Numbered from the stretch's first letter, positions 53,114 through 62,212 are shown. The stretch: DNA of 64,000 bases from Chitinophaga alhagiae (GCF_003568665.1 NZ_QXMH01000005.1:186001-250000), one strand, 5' to 3'. Made by a program: numbers and translations. The notes: a model not told the origin generated them from the letters alone.

Positions 53114-53887
53114 TCATCTTGTCAATCCCAAATGGATAGCCATTTCCACCGGTGTTGCCGGCTTCTCGATATCCAGCTCTTTTTTTAGCAGCAGCGGCGG
53201 TTGAGCCAGAAACCTCGGCTCTTTGCCTCTATGAGGCTGCGCCGCATGCGCAATGAACGGGTGGCAAAGATACACGGTACCCGCTTTGCCGGTGGCCAGC
53301 ACTTCTTCCCTTGCAGGCAGCGCATCCAGCCGGGAGGCTATTTCCATAAAGGAAAGCCCCTGCTCTCCCGCCGGTTGCAGCAATTTAGCCACATCAAGAT
53401 GGGAGCCCTTGCGGATACGGGTGGGGGCATCCTGCTCCCCTACGTCCGAAAACAGGAAAAGCATCAGCAATGCCCTGTTTTTTGAGCGCACGTTCACACG
53501 CCAGTCCACAAAGTTATCGGGGTGCTGACCCGGAAAGCTGGCGTCTACATGCCAGCCGGCATCCCCGGGATCTTCCGGAGAAGGGAAACGGACCGGGAAA
53601 GTGCCCATGGCCATGCAGGGCAGCCATTTCCCCGGCCCTGCCAGTTCGTCAAAAGCCTGGTGAAGCAAAGGGGTGTTGGCCGCTTTCACAAACGGCCCTG
53701 CTGTGAACATGCCCAGCCGCACTACCGGGCGCGTCCAGGTAGCCGGGTTATGCGGGTCTTCGGGCATGTTGCCCCAGAGCATGTTCCGGGCCTCTTCCGC
53801 CAGCTCGGCTGGGAATGCGCTGTCTATGCGGAGGAAACCTTCTTCTATAAATTGTGTTGTTTGTTGCGCTGAAAAAATATCTGCCAT
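53114..53887 (-). CDS. Phytanoyl-CoA-dioxygenase-like protein
   Basis: This 257-residue protein has PhyH-type motifs: TQFIEEGFLRIDSAFP, GDAGWHVDASFPG (HxD), VGEQDAPTRIRKGSHLD, and CHPFIAHAAQPHRGKEPRFL at the end (distal His and Arg). It is probably an Fe(II)/2-oxoglutarate oxygenase with an unknown substrate. The ATG at 53887 is preferred over 53929. It stands alone, about 225 bp after the CHRD gene. Confidence 0.85.
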   Translation of the reverse strand: MADIFSAQQTTQFIEEGFLRIDSAFPAELAEEARNMLWGNMPEDPHNPATWTRPVVRLGMFTAGPFVKAANTPLLHQAFDELAGPGKWLPCMAMGTFPVRFPSPEDPGDAGWHVDASFPGQHPDNFVDWRVNVRSKNRALLMLFLFSDVGEQDAPTRIRKGSHLDVAKLLQPAGEQGLSFMEIASRLDALPAREEVLATGKAGTVYLCHPFIAHAAQPHRGKEPRFLAQPPLLLKKELDIEKPATPVEMAIHLGLTR

Positions 53888-54114
53888 GATGTTTGTGTAT
53901 TGGGTACCAGCCAGATGCTGAGGCAGCAACCGGTTTGTACGGTAATAAAAAATCGGATCGGGGAAATAGCATACAGGCGCCTGAAACAGACGCCCTGCCG
54001 GAACGGCATTGATGGAGGGTGCTTAAAGTGTTGGTGTCATTCTCATGGTTAGCACAAAAGTAGGCAGAAATATTTTACGCAGCAAATAACCGGCAACGTT
54101 AGCGCTGCTTATAT

Positions 54115-54147
54115 GCAAAAGGCCCGCACCGGGTGCAGGCCTTTTGC
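54115..54147. terminator. Hairpin after the CHRD gene
   Basis: GCAAAAGGCC..GCAC pairs with GTGC.GGCCTTTTGC around a 3-base loop, just beyond the end of the CHRD gene at 54167. The T-run is inside the stem, so termination strength is uncertain. Confidence 0.6.
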
Positions 54148-54166
54148 CGTCTGTTGTAAAATACGT

Positions 54167-54958
54167 TTAACGGACCTGCCCCCTGATAACCCCATCCGGG
54201 TGGGCATTGGTATGTACATTGGTGTATAACGATTCTGTTCTCAGCGCGCTGGCCGTAGCCTCGTCTACTGGTATCATTTTTGAGATGCCGAAATCTGCCG
54301 CGTTGGCGCAAAGCCCCACCAGCACGGCCCCGTTGGCGCCCGCATTGCCATGGTGTATATGCGCCGCGGTCAGCGTTTCACCGTCCGGCAGCCCTTCAAC
54401 CGTTACCCGGGAATACAGCTTGCGGTCTATGGTGAGGCGCACCAGCGCCCTGCCGGTAGCCAGCGTGACCACCGGCGGCACTTCATACAGCCCGTTCATT
54501 TCCACATCCGCCGCCATAATGATGTCACTGTTCACCGTACCCCTCACCAGGCCGGCCGGGAACTGGGTGGAATGTACGTTGAAATAGATATCGTTCTGGG
54601 TGCTTTTCAGGCTGTCCGCGAGCGACTGGCGCAGGGTGATCTCGCCGGAAGCGGAAGTGCCGCTGAAAGCAGGGAAAGGCAGGATGATGGGGCCGTTGGT
54701 AACCGGGTCTCCTGTGTGAAAATGCGCCATGGTCAGCTGGTCATCAGCGGCCAGGTTTTCCACCCTGAAAGAATATTTTAATGTCTTGTTGTAGAGTTGC
54801 ATGGTCAGGAGCCCCGTTTCCGTACGACCGGCGGGTGTGGGGTTTTCCAGCTTGGTGCTGAGCGGGATGCTCCAGATGATGTCAGGCTTGGGGTTATTTT
54901 TGCTGCAGGCTGCCAGTGTCAGCAAACCTGCAGCGGCCAGGATACGGCTATTTTTCAT
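54167..54958 (-). CDS. CHRD-domain lipoprotein
   Basis: This 263-residue protein starts ILAAAGLLTLAACSK, a lipoprotein signal, so the ATG at 54958 is favoured over 55003. Two CHRD domains follow. The first has LTMAHFHTGDPVTNGPIILPF and NDIYFNVHSTQFPAGLVRGTV; the second has LTAAHIHHGNAGANGAVLVGL and SLYTNVHTNAHPDGVIRGQV. CHRD domains occur in chordin and in many secreted bacterial proteins; the bacterial function is unclear. Confidence 0.92.
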   Translation of the reverse strand: MKNSRILAAAGLLTLAACSKNNPKPDIIWSIPLSTKLENPTPAGRTETGLLTMQLYNKTLKYSFRVENLAADDQLTMAHFHTGDPVTNGPIILPFPAFSGTSASGEITLRQSLADSLKSTQNDIYFNVHSTQFPAGLVRGTVNSDIIMAADVEMNGLYEVPPVVTLATGRALVRLTIDRKLYSRVTVEGLPDGETLTAAHIHHGNAGANGAVLVGLCANAADFGISKMIPVDEATASALRTESLYTNVHTNAHPDGVIRGQVR

Positions 54959-55084
54959 AATGAAGGATTTGATACGAGCAGAGCAACGCAAAAATGGCTC
55001 CAAAAGTTGGATCTTTTTATATGATGGGCAATTCTCCGCGTTTTGATCTTCCTCCTGCCCTGTGCAACATTTCTTTGAATTTCT

Positions 55085-55092
55085 TAACTTTG
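55085..55092 (+). promoter_or_regulatory. AraC-gene promoter -7 box (TAACTTTG)
   Basis: TAACTTTG fits TAnnTTTG. Only 7 bases separate it from the ATG at 55100, so the transcript is nearly leaderless. Confidence 0.6.
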
Positions 55093-55099
55093 CCCCTGT

Positions 55100-56008
55100 A
55101 TGGACACTCCGGAAACCTTACAGCAATATTACGAGATCACCCGCCGGCAGGTGCCGGAAGAACTGCAGCGTGCCGCCGGCCATACCCGTCATTTCAACGT
55201 TCTCCTGCGCAAGAACTGCATGCTCACCATACCCTTTGGCCGCCGGGACTACTACAAGATCTGCCTCAGCCGTGGGCAGGCGGTGCTGTATACGGAAAAA
55301 GGAGAAGTAGCCGTAACCCGCCCTACCCTGTTCTTTTCCAACCCTGTTATCAAGTTCGGCTGGCGCAATATTTCCCGTGACCAGGAAGGGTATGTTTGCC
55401 TTTTCAACGAGCTGTACGTAAGCGCTGAGCTGAAACGGGAACTGAAAAAGCTCGGGCGGCTGTTCGAGAACGAGATCTATCCCCTGGTCACGCTCAGTGA
55501 CGAGGAATACGATCTGTTCCATCAATACTTCCGGCTCATGGCAGACGAGTACACCGGCCGTTTTGAATATAAGGATGAAGTGATACAAAGCCTCCTGAAG
55601 CTGATCATCTTCACCGCCATGAAAATCCACCTTGCCACCCATCCCTCCGCCAAAGCGGAACGGCAGGGCCTGCTCGTAAACCGCTTCCTGGACGCGCTGG
55701 ACGCGCAGTTCCCTATAGACTCTCCCCGCAACCCCATCCGTATGAAAACACCGGCAGACTTTGCCGGCCACCTCAACACCCACGTTAACCACCTCAACCA
55801 TACCATCAAAGTGGCCACCGGCAAAACCACCAGCGAGCTGATTGCCGGCAAAAGGACCGCTGAAGCCATGGCCCTGCTGAAAAATACAGAATGGACCATT
55901 GCGGAAATAGGCGCCGGCCTGGGCTTCGACTACCCGCAATACTTCAATGCCTTCTTCAAAAAACAAACCGGCAAAAGCCCGAAATCCTACCGGCAGGCCC
56001 TGCTCTAA
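55100..56008 (+). CDS. AraC-family regulator
   Basis: This 302-residue protein has an N-terminal sensing domain (LLRKNCMLTIPFGRRDYYKICLSRG, EVAVTRPTLFFSNP) and a C-terminal AraC domain (FAGHLNTHVNHLNHTIKVATGKTTSELIAGKRTAEAMALL; WTIAEIGAGLGFDYPQYFNAFFKKQTGKSPKSYRQALL). It precedes a Bcr/CflA-type efflux gene on the same strand by 93 bases and may regulate it. Confidence 0.92.
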   Translation: MDTPETLQQYYEITRRQVPEELQRAAGHTRHFNVLLRKNCMLTIPFGRRDYYKICLSRGQAVLYTEKGEVAVTRPTLFFSNPVIKFGWRNISRDQEGYVCLFNELYVSAELKRELKKLGRLFENEIYPLVTLSDEEYDLFHQYFRLMADEYTGRFEYKDEVIQSLLKLIIFTAMKIHLATHPSAKAERQGLLVNRFLDALDAQFPIDSPRNPIRMKTPADFAGHLNTHVNHLNHTIKVATGKTTSELIAGKRTAEAMALLKNTEWTIAEIGAGLGFDYPQYFNAFFKKQTGKSPKSYRQALL

Positions 56009-56069
56009 AATCTTTGATTTGTATAACAAATAGTTTGAATCGCTTATTTTTTGCCGTAGCGGGTTGAAA

Positions 56070-56077
56070 TAATTTTG
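56070..56077 (+). promoter_or_regulatory. Efflux-gene promoter -7 box (TAATTTTG)
   Basis: TAATTTTG fits TAnnTTTG, with TTTG 16 bp upstream as a possible -33 box. The ATG follows at 56102. Confidence 0.5.
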
Positions 56078-56101
56078 CGCCTGTAACCGATCATAAGAGC
56101 C

Positions 56102-57307
56102 ATGAGACGAATTAATGAACACAACAGGCGGATCAGCACCATTCTTTCTTTTATACTGGTACCCTTATCCGGCCTGGCCACAGACGTATACCTGCCCTCT
56201 TTCCCGGATATGGCGGCAGCGTTCAACACTACGGAAGCCGGCATTCAGCAAACCATGGTACTGTTCCTGGTAAGCTACGGCATATCCCAGTTCTTTGTAG
56301 GCAGCATCATAGACAGCTTTGGCCGCTACCGGCTGAACCTGATGGCGTTGTTCATCTTTACAGCCAGCAACTTTGTAATTATTGCAACAAAGGATATTCA
56401 CGTTGTATACCTGATGCGCGTTATACAGGGCATCTGTACGGCGTTCATCATAGTAGGCAAGCGCGCCTTGCTGGTAGATGTATACACCGGAGAACAACGA
56501 AAGCACTACACCAGCATGCTCTCCATCATCTGGGCCACGGCTCCCATTGTAGCGCCTTTTGTAGGCGGTTTCCTGCAAAACAGCTTTGGCTGGACGGCCA
56601 GCTTCTACCTGCTTGGCATCTACGGGCTGGTTATGTTCCTGTTGGAATGGACGTTCAGCGGGGAATCTCTCAACACGGCGCAGCCTTTTCAGCTGCCTGC
56701 TGTACTGAAGGTATATCGCCGCCTCATTTCCACGCCCGATTTCAGTGCCGGCGTACTGGTGTTGGGCGCCAGCTATTCTATGGTAATGGTGTTTTCCATG
56801 GCCGCCCCGTTCATTGTGGAGCATACCTTTCACCTCTCCGCCGTTACCACCGGGTACTGCGCACTCTTCTCAGGCCTGGCGTTGTTTGTAGGCGGCATAT
56901 TGGGCAAGTCAATAAAAACCGGATCGCTGTACGGAAAGCTGATAACGGCCGGTATTATACAAGCCGCAATAGTTATATTGATGTTCACCACGGGTACTTT
57001 CTCCGGCAGCCTGCAGGTGATGATGGTGTTTGTAGTATTGGTACATGGCATCGGGGGCTTTGTGTACAACGTGTTCCTGACGTATTGCCTCACCCGTTTC
57101 CCTCAAAACGCAGGGGTGGCCAGCGGCATTACCAGCGGCGGCTCCTACCTGGTTACTTCCGTAGGCAGCTCGGCGGTGCTGGGGTTCATCACCATTTCCG
57201 GCCAACAGTCGCTGGCCGCAGGTTATTTTGTGTTCAGCCTGCTGATACTGGGCGTGCTGCTGATGGCGGGCTACAAACTGAGGGCGCCGGCGGGCGTGGG
57301 GGCGTGA
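56102..57307 (+). CDS. Bcr/CflA-type MFS multidrug efflux pump
   Basis: This 401-residue, twelve-helix major-facilitator protein has the Bcr/CflA start LSGLATDVYLPSFPDMAAAFNTTEAGIQQTMVLFLVSYGISQFFVGSIIDSFGRY, which contains the drug/H+ antiporter motif region. Motif C-like VAPFVGGFLQNSFGWTASFYLLGIYGL follows. It probably exports hydrophobic drugs or metabolites by proton antiport. The AraC gene at 55100 is directly upstream. Its end overlaps the convergent DHFR-like gene by 37 bases. Confidence 0.93.
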   Translation: MRRINEHNRRISTILSFILVPLSGLATDVYLPSFPDMAAAFNTTEAGIQQTMVLFLVSYGISQFFVGSIIDSFGRYRLNLMALFIFTASNFVIIATKDIHVVYLMRVIQGICTAFIIVGKRALLVDVYTGEQRKHYTSMLSIIWATAPIVAPFVGGFLQNSFGWTASFYLLGIYGLVMFLLEWTFSGESLNTAQPFQLPAVLKVYRRLISTPDFSAGVLVLGASYSMVMVFSMAAPFIVEHTFHLSAVTTGYCALFSGLALFVGGILGKSIKTGSLYGKLITAGIIQAAIVILMFTTGTFSGSLQVMMVFVVLVHGIGGFVYNVFLTYCLTRFPQNAGVASGITSGGSYLVTSVGSSAVLGFITISGQQSLAAGYFVFSLLILGVLLMAGYKLRAPAGVGA

Positions 57308-57864
57308 TAATGCATCCCCACCATCCCGGTAGGGAACTTTTTACATTCCAGCAATTGCAATTGCTGCCGCGTTCCATCCTGCCTGAACAGCGGAATACCG
57401 CCGCCAATGGCCACCGGATAATAAAATAGCCAGTATTCATCTATCAGCCCGTGTTCCATCAGCAAGTGAGCAGCGGAAGGGCTGCCGAAGATCAGTATGT
57501 TCTTGCCCGGTTGCTGCTTGAACGCCCTGACCTTTTCCGGGATATGATCCCCTGCGAACTGTGTTTTTTCCCGCTGCTCGTTTTGCATGGTGCGGGAGAT
57601 CACCAGCTTGTCAACCCGCCGGTACCATTCCGAGTGCTGCAGGTCGTGTTTGGTGGCGTTGGGCTGCTGGTCTGCCGTGGGCCAATAGGCCTGCATCATT
57701 TCGTAGGTCTTTCTGCCATAAATAACGCCATCCGCGGCGTCAGTAAAAGTGCCTACAAAGTTGAACATCTCATCGTCTATCTTTATCCAGTCCATTTCGC
57801 CCTTTGGGCCGCCAACAAACCCGTCTAACGAAACGTGTACGGACAGTATGATCTTTCTGCTCAT
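57271..57864 (-). CDS. Dihydrofolate-reductase-family (RibD C-terminal-like) protein
   Basis: This 197-residue protein has the dihydrofolate-reductase fold of the RibD-C group: KIILSVHVSLDGFVGGPKGEMDWI, GVIYGRKTYEMMQAYWP, KLVISRT and NILIFGSPSAAHLLMEHGLIDEYWLFYYPVAIGGGIPLF. It is a likely NADPH-dependent reductase; the substrate is unknown. It is not the essential DHFR. Confidence 0.9.
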   Translation of the reverse strand: MSRKIILSVHVSLDGFVGGPKGEMDWIKIDDEMFNFVGTFTDAADGVIYGRKTYEMMQAYWPTADQQPNATKHDLQHSEWYRRVDKLVISRTMQNEQREKTQFAGDHIPEKVRAFKQQPGKNILIFGSPSAAHLLMEHGLIDEYWLFYYPVAIGGGIPLFRQDGTRQQLQLLECKKFPTGMVGMHYHAPTPAGALSL

Positions 57865-57963
57865 AGTAGATTCATTTTACGGTAAAAGTAAAAGAATATT
57901 GTACCCCATGAGGGGGCGAAATCAGACAAAGACAGGGGCAGATACGACAACTTCGCCACTCAC

Positions 57964-59184
57964 CTAGTTCAGCGGGATACCGAACCAGGAGTATTTCGTA
58001 AACATAGACCTGCGGCCGGCCTTCCCTTTGGAAAAGTACTTTTTCAGCCATTCCTGCTGCTCATCAATGCGTGCGGTGAGGTCGCCCATCTGTTTGTTGA
58101 AGCCGGTAATGAGCGATGCGGTATTGGCATCCGGGTTTTTGATCTGGGCCAGTTTGCGGGTGGCGCTTTTCAATTCACTGGCGGACTCATCCAGCATAGC
58201 CTGAATTTGGGGGTCGGTCTTTTCAGGTTTGAATTGTTTATTGCGGTAGTCTATGAACGTATTGAAGGAATTGACGCTGTTGTTGTAGTTAGCCAGTGCG
58301 GTGTTATAAAGATGCACCACGCGGTCCTGCATTTCTATATCAATAGCCCTGCGCATTTGTTGAAGCCTGTCAAACGTCAGCGAGTTCCTGACACCGTTCC
58401 TTTCCATCCTGGACGCCGCTGCCGCGTAATAATCCACCTCGTCTTGTTTTTCAAATGCTGCAATAGAGTCTGTATAATTAAAGAACGCCCTGGATGTATG
58501 CTCCTGTGTTTTGCCTTCGTAAAATTCTCCGGTAGTAACCGGGTAATACAGCAGCTGCCACAGGTAGTCAAACGGCATATGGGATTTGATGAGCTGCCGG
58601 GGCGCCACCAGGAAATATTCGTTATTGATCTTTTTAACAAACTTCCCGTTGGTTACATAACCGGAGCCCCAGGTGGGATCAAACAGGAACCAGGCAGTAT
58701 CCACATAAGCGGCGCACCATGCGTGGGGAATATAGTCTGTAAACCCGTTCTGTTTGGTATAGCCTTCCACTATGAATGCCTTGATGCCGGCTTTATTGCA
58801 GATGTCGTTAAAAATGGCCGCATAGTTTTCACAGATGCCCTTCCTGGTTTTCAGCGAGCGGGCAATCTTTTCCTCTCTTTTTTCATGAAAGTTGAGGGCG
58901 AACATATTATCAAGATCGTACTGAAGACTGGAGGCCGTCCAAATGAAGGCGGCCCTCACTTTATCTGCCGGGCGGGTAAAGCTGGCGTTGATATAGGCGG
59001 CAATACCGGCCGTGGTGGCCGTTGCCTCCTCCGGCACCTGCAGTGCCTTTGCGTCTGTGGCGGCGTATTCATTGACGGGTTTGGCAGCCGCGCTGGCCTT
59101 TTGTGTACGGACGGCGGGCCGTGACTGGGCAACGGCGGTTAAAGACACGCTTAAAACAGCAATAAGTAGGTATAGTGAGCGCAT
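57964..59184 (-). CDS. Exported transglutaminase-like protein
   Basis: This 406-residue protein has the signal peptide YLLIAVLSVSLTAVAQ and a transglutaminase-like domain at about residues 60-200. The catalytic Cys is in RKGICENYAAIFNDIC, the His in IPHAWCAAYV and the Asp in WFLFDPTWGSGYV. The C-terminal half is helical. It may cross-link or cleave protein or peptide substrates outside the cytoplasm. The ATG at 59184 is preferred over a TTG at 59190. Confidence 0.9.
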   Translation of the reverse strand: MRSLYLLIAVLSVSLTAVAQSRPAVRTQKASAAAKPVNEYAATDAKALQVPEEATATTAGIAAYINASFTRPADKVRAAFIWTASSLQYDLDNMFALNFHEKREEKIARSLKTRKGICENYAAIFNDICNKAGIKAFIVEGYTKQNGFTDYIPHAWCAAYVDTAWFLFDPTWGSGYVTNGKFVKKINNEYFLVAPRQLIKSHMPFDYLWQLLYYPVTTGEFYEGKTQEHTSRAFFNYTDSIAAFEKQDEVDYYAAAASRMERNGVRNSLTFDRLQQMRRAIDIEMQDRVVHLYNTALANYNNSVNSFNTFIDYRNKQFKPEKTDPQIQAMLDESASELKSATRKLAQIKNPDANTASLITGFNKQMGDLTARIDEQQEWLKKYFSKGKAGRRSMFTKYSWFGIPLN

Positions 59185-59294
59185 GTGCAACTTTTGAGGC
59201 CGTAAAGATAGTGTATACGGCTGCTATTGCAAAGTTGGAGGAATGGAAGGCAGCCCTTTCCGCTAAAAAACTTGCCCGGCAAGTCGCTTCCCTT

Positions 59295-59302
59295 TATTTT
59301 TG
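59295..59302 (+). promoter_or_regulatory. SRPBCC-gene promoter -7 box (TATTTTTG)
   Basis: TATTTTTG fits TAnnTTTG, with a TTG about 20 bp upstream as the -33 box. The ATG follows at 59346. This supports the short start. Confidence 0.6.
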
Positions 59303-59345
59303 CAACCAGACGGTTCCATTACCACCTCCTCAACACCGGAATATC

Positions 59346-59816
59346 ATGGAAAACAACAATGCTTACGTAGAAGCGCAGATGCTCATCAGGAAACCCGCCG
59401 CAAGGGTCTTTGAGGCGTTCATTGACCCTGCTGTTACCTGCCACTTCTGGTTCACCAAAAGCAGCGGCAAGCTGGAAGCAGGCAAAACCGTTACCTGGGA
59501 ATGGGAAATGTACAATGTATCCACCAAGGTGGTGGTAAAAGAGATCATACCGGATGTGAAAATTGCCATCAACTGGAGTGACCCGGTTACCGCTGTGGAT
59601 TTCAATTTTCAGTCCCTGCAAGACGGCAGTACGTATGTGGTCATCCGGGAATATGATTTCAAACAAACGGGAGACGAACTGCTGGGTATCATCAGGGACT
59701 CCACCGGAGGCTTCACCACTGTGCTGGATGGCCTGAAGGCTTACCTGGAACATGGTATTGACCTGAACCTGATCGCAGACAAGTTCCCCAAAGCGGTAGC
59801 GCAACATGGCAAATGA
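59346..59816 (+). CDS. SRPBCC-family (AHSA1-like) protein
   Basis: This 156-residue protein has an AHSA1/START-like fold: YVEAQMLIRKPAARVFEAFIDPAVTCHFWFTKSSGKLEAGKTVTWEWEMY and, later, STGGFTTVLDGLKAYLEHGIDLNLIADKFP. Such proteins bind hydrophobic ligands or act as chaperones; the role is unknown. The long frame to 59175 overlaps the transglutaminase gene and is rejected; the promoter box also fits the ATG at 59346. Confidence 0.9.
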   Translation: MENNNAYVEAQMLIRKPAARVFEAFIDPAVTCHFWFTKSSGKLEAGKTVTWEWEMYNVSTKVVVKEIIPDVKIAINWSDPVTAVDFNFQSLQDGSTYVVIREYDFKQTGDELLGIIRDSTGGFTTVLDGLKAYLEHGIDLNLIADKFPKAVAQHGK

Positions 59817-59913
59817 ACACCTTTCCTGTACGGCCACCAATAGCTGTTCCCTGACAGTGCTGTAACATTGACGGCTTCCCGTCTGTTATATCAACAGATC
59901 AAAAATGTGACTT

Positions 59914-60003
59914 ATGAAAATGATAACCTTGTTTGTAGCGCTGCTTTGCTGCTGCACCGCCCATGCCCAGGATGTACTGGTAAACAGCTGTTGCAACAGG
60001 TAA
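59914..60003 (+). CDS. Small secreted peptide, 29 residues, Cys-rich tail
   Basis: MKMITLFVALLCCCTAHAQ is a compact signal peptide, followed by only ten residues, DVLVNSCCNR, and a stop. A strong terminator begins 5 bases after the stop, as expected for a real single-gene transcript. The mature peptide would be 10 residues with two cysteines. The alternative is the decayed start of a longer gene. There is no close homologue that I know. Confidence 0.5.
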   Translation: MKMITLFVALLCCCTAHAQDVLVNSCCNR

Positions 60004-60008
60004 TTGGC

Positions 60009-60042
60009 AGCCCCGGGTAAGTACCCCGGGGCTTGTTATTTT
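60009..60042 (+). terminator. Terminator after the small-peptide gene
   Basis: AGCCCCGGG pairs with CCCGGGGCT over a short loop, followed by TTGTTATTTT. It ends the 59914-60003 transcript and separates it from the hydrolase at 60155. Confidence 0.85.
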
Positions 60043-60154
60043 ACAACCGCCATCTGTAAACCCAAACTTCCCATCCGTTAATCTCCGCATTCAACACAGC
60101 CCTTCTCATTGCAACTTTGCCGCATCAATTTTTTCACCCCAAAAAGAACTTCAA

Positions 60155-61285
60155 ATGAAAACGTTATTCAAAAGTTGGCTGTTAGCCCTGGCCGTAGCTG
60201 TAACGGCTTCTTCCTGCGTCAAGGACAAGGCGCCCATGCCCACCAGGGTGTTCAATGTAGCCAAGTTCAAAGCGCTCCTGAAAGACGGCATCATGAAAGT
60301 CAAACCCACCCTGCCCCGGGGATTCTCTTTTGTGATCAACCAGAACGGGCAGGTAGCAGACACCTGCTACTACGGTTACGGCTACATCAAGGGAGACCGG
60401 GTAAGCCCCATGCGGCCTGACCTGGAGATCAACATTGCCAGTGTCACCAAGCCGCTCACGGCCATTGCCGTACTGCAATTGTTGCAGAAGCAGAACGTAC
60501 ACCTAGACAGCAGCATCGGCAAATACCTGCCGGTCTATTTTAATGCCACAGATGCAGTGAAAGCCATCACCTTCCGGCAGTTGCTAACCCACAAGTCAGG
60601 CATCACTTCCGGCTCTCATGAGTACGTGGTGATGAAGGAGATCGTAAAAGAACCGCTGGCCAAGCCTTCCAAAGGCTATGCCTATGCCAATATGAACTAC
60701 GCATTGTTCCGCGTCATCATCCCTTACCTCATCAACAGAACGGCCGCCCTGCAAATTGAAGCGTCTCTGGTACCGGGCAATACGGCTGCTTTTGAATTGT
60801 TCATGGCCAAACAATACATCAAATACATGCAGGAAAATGTATTTACGCCCATCGGCCTCAACGAAGTGCTTTGTAAACCCGGCCCCGTTACGGCCCAGGC
60901 ATTTAACGAAGGTGCCAAACTGAGTTATGTTGATTTTGGCGACTGGACGGAAGACTGCGCCGGTGGCGGCATCCACCTCTCCACCATGGAAATGGCCCGG
61001 GTAATGGCGTACCTGGTATACACGGAAAAAATGCTGAGCAATGCTCAAAAGAAATTAATGGACGATGAATTGCTGGGCTGGGACCCTGATGATTCCTGGA
61101 TGACCATAGCCGGCCCTTCTTACGGCAAAGGCGGCTTGCTCTATTGGGGAGAACGCGGCCTGCAAACCCTGGTGGTAAAGTATCCCAACAAAGTGGAACT
61201 GGCCCTCTCGGTGAACTCGTGGGACGGTACACGGCGCGAACTGTCTGTTATTGCCAACAACGCATATAATGACTCCTGGGAGTAG
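60155..61285 (+). CDS. Serine hydrolase of the beta-lactamase/class C family, lipoprotein
   Basis: This 376-residue protein has the lipoprotein signal LALAVAVTASSCVKD. The catalytic Ser-x-x-Lys is in NIASVTKPLTAIAVLQLLQKQ, and the second-motif Tyr-x-Asn is in YAYANMNYALFR; a GKGG segment near the C-terminus stands where KTG is in penicillin-binding proteins. Such proteins hydrolyse esters or peptides; beta-lactamase activity cannot be assumed. It has its own terminator. Confidence 0.92.
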   Translation: MKTLFKSWLLALAVAVTASSCVKDKAPMPTRVFNVAKFKALLKDGIMKVKPTLPRGFSFVINQNGQVADTCYYGYGYIKGDRVSPMRPDLEINIASVTKPLTAIAVLQLLQKQNVHLDSSIGKYLPVYFNATDAVKAITFRQLLTHKSGITSGSHEYVVMKEIVKEPLAKPSKGYAYANMNYALFRVIIPYLINRTAALQIEASLVPGNTAAFELFMAKQYIKYMQENVFTPIGLNEVLCKPGPVTAQAFNEGAKLSYVDFGDWTEDCAGGGIHLSTMEMARVMAYLVYTEKMLSNAQKKLMDDELLGWDPDDSWMTIAGPSYGKGGLLYWGERGLQTLVVKYPNKVELALSVNSWDGTRRELSVIANNAYNDSWE

Positions 61286-61299
61286 CCTGACAATAACAT

Positions 61300-61330
61300 A
61301 AAGGGTTGGCCGTGATCGGCCAGCCCTTTT
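61300..61330 (+). terminator. Terminator after the serine hydrolase
   Basis: AAAGGGTTGGCCG pairs with CGGCCAGCCCTTT across a 4-bp loop (one G-A mismatch in the middle). It is followed by a T. Confidence 0.8.
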
Positions 61331-61367
61331 GCATACAGGGATAAACAGGCGCGTTCCCGGCTACCCA

Positions 61368-61760
61368 TCATCGCCTTCCCTGCTCTCTCGCCGAGGAAGG
61401 CAGCACCACTTTTATTTCTGTGCCTTCATTCATACGGCTGCTCACCGATATTTCTCCCTTGTGCATACGGATGATGTTATTGGTCAGTGGCAGGCCAATG
61501 CCATACCCTTCAAAGCGCTCTGTATTGGACGCCCTGAAAAATGGAGAAAAGATATACGGGAGATCTTCCGGCGGGATGCCGATGCCACGGTCTTTCACGA
61601 TAATGATATTGCGGGTGTCTGTAGCGGCCAGCGCCATGGATACCGGCTGGTTGCTGGAATATTTCACGGCATTGCTCACAATGTTGGCCAGCGCCAGCTC
61701 CAGCTCCAGCAATTGCTGGTTGCCCGCCGGCATTCTGCAAATGCACAGCCGGGACCTCAA
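61368..61760 (-). pseudogene. Histidine-kinase fragment (ATPase domain only)
   Basis: The minus strand reads a HATPase_c domain: LANIVSNAVKYSSNQPV (N box), IIIVKDRGIGIPPEDLPYIFSPFFRA (G1), EGYGIGLPLTNNIIRMHKGEISVSS and the end. The sensor, HAMP and histidine dimerisation parts are absent. Recognisable kinase sequence ends near 61727, where a bestrophin fragment on the other strand begins. The fragment has no start signal of its own and cannot be a functional kinase. Confidence 0.85.
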
Positions 61761-62181
61761 ATACGCCCTGCGTCACGAATGGTTCAATGCCTACCAGCAG
61801 GTGGAGATCGATAAAACGCTCACCCGCCTCTGCGACGCCATGGGTAAATGCGAACGTATCAAGAACACGGTGTTTCCGGCTACCTACAGCCTCTACACCC
61901 ACTTTGCCGTTATCTTCTTTATAATGCTGCTGCCCTTTGCGCTCATTGACTCGCTGGGCATGATGGAGGTGCCGCTGGTTGCCGCCATATCCGCTTCCTT
62001 CCTCCTGATAGAGAAAATGGCCGTGAACCTGCAAGACCCTTTTGAAAATAAACCTACTGATACGCCTATGACCGCCATTGCCCGCCGCATAGAGCATGAC
62101 CTGCTGCAGATGCTGGACGATGTGCCCCTGCCCGAGCCGGAACATGAGCCGGCACAGACCGAACAATTTTACGTACTATAG
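61741..62181 (+). pseudogene. Bestrophin fragment (C-terminal half)
   Basis: From LKYALRHEWFNAYQQVEIDKTLTRLCDAMGKCERIKNTVFPATYSLYTHFAVIFFIMLLPFAL the frame matches the second half of the bestrophin at 41469, to the end AQTEQFYVL. The first about 150 residues, with the channel-lining segments, are missing. The ATG at 61741 is only the first codon in the joint. With the adjacent kinase fragment it marks a deletion or inversion joint. Confidence 0.85.
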
Positions 62182-62211
62182 ACCGGTTGTTTGCAAACAA
62201 CCGGTTTTTTT
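62182..62211 (+). terminator. Perfect-palindrome terminator after the bestrophin fragment
   Basis: ACCGGTTGTTTG is followed at once by its exact reverse complement (62182-62205) and a T-run. It begins 1 base after the TAG. TTTG at 62190-62193 within it doubles as a possible -33 box for the next promoter. Confidence 0.9.
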
Positions 62212-62212
62212 G

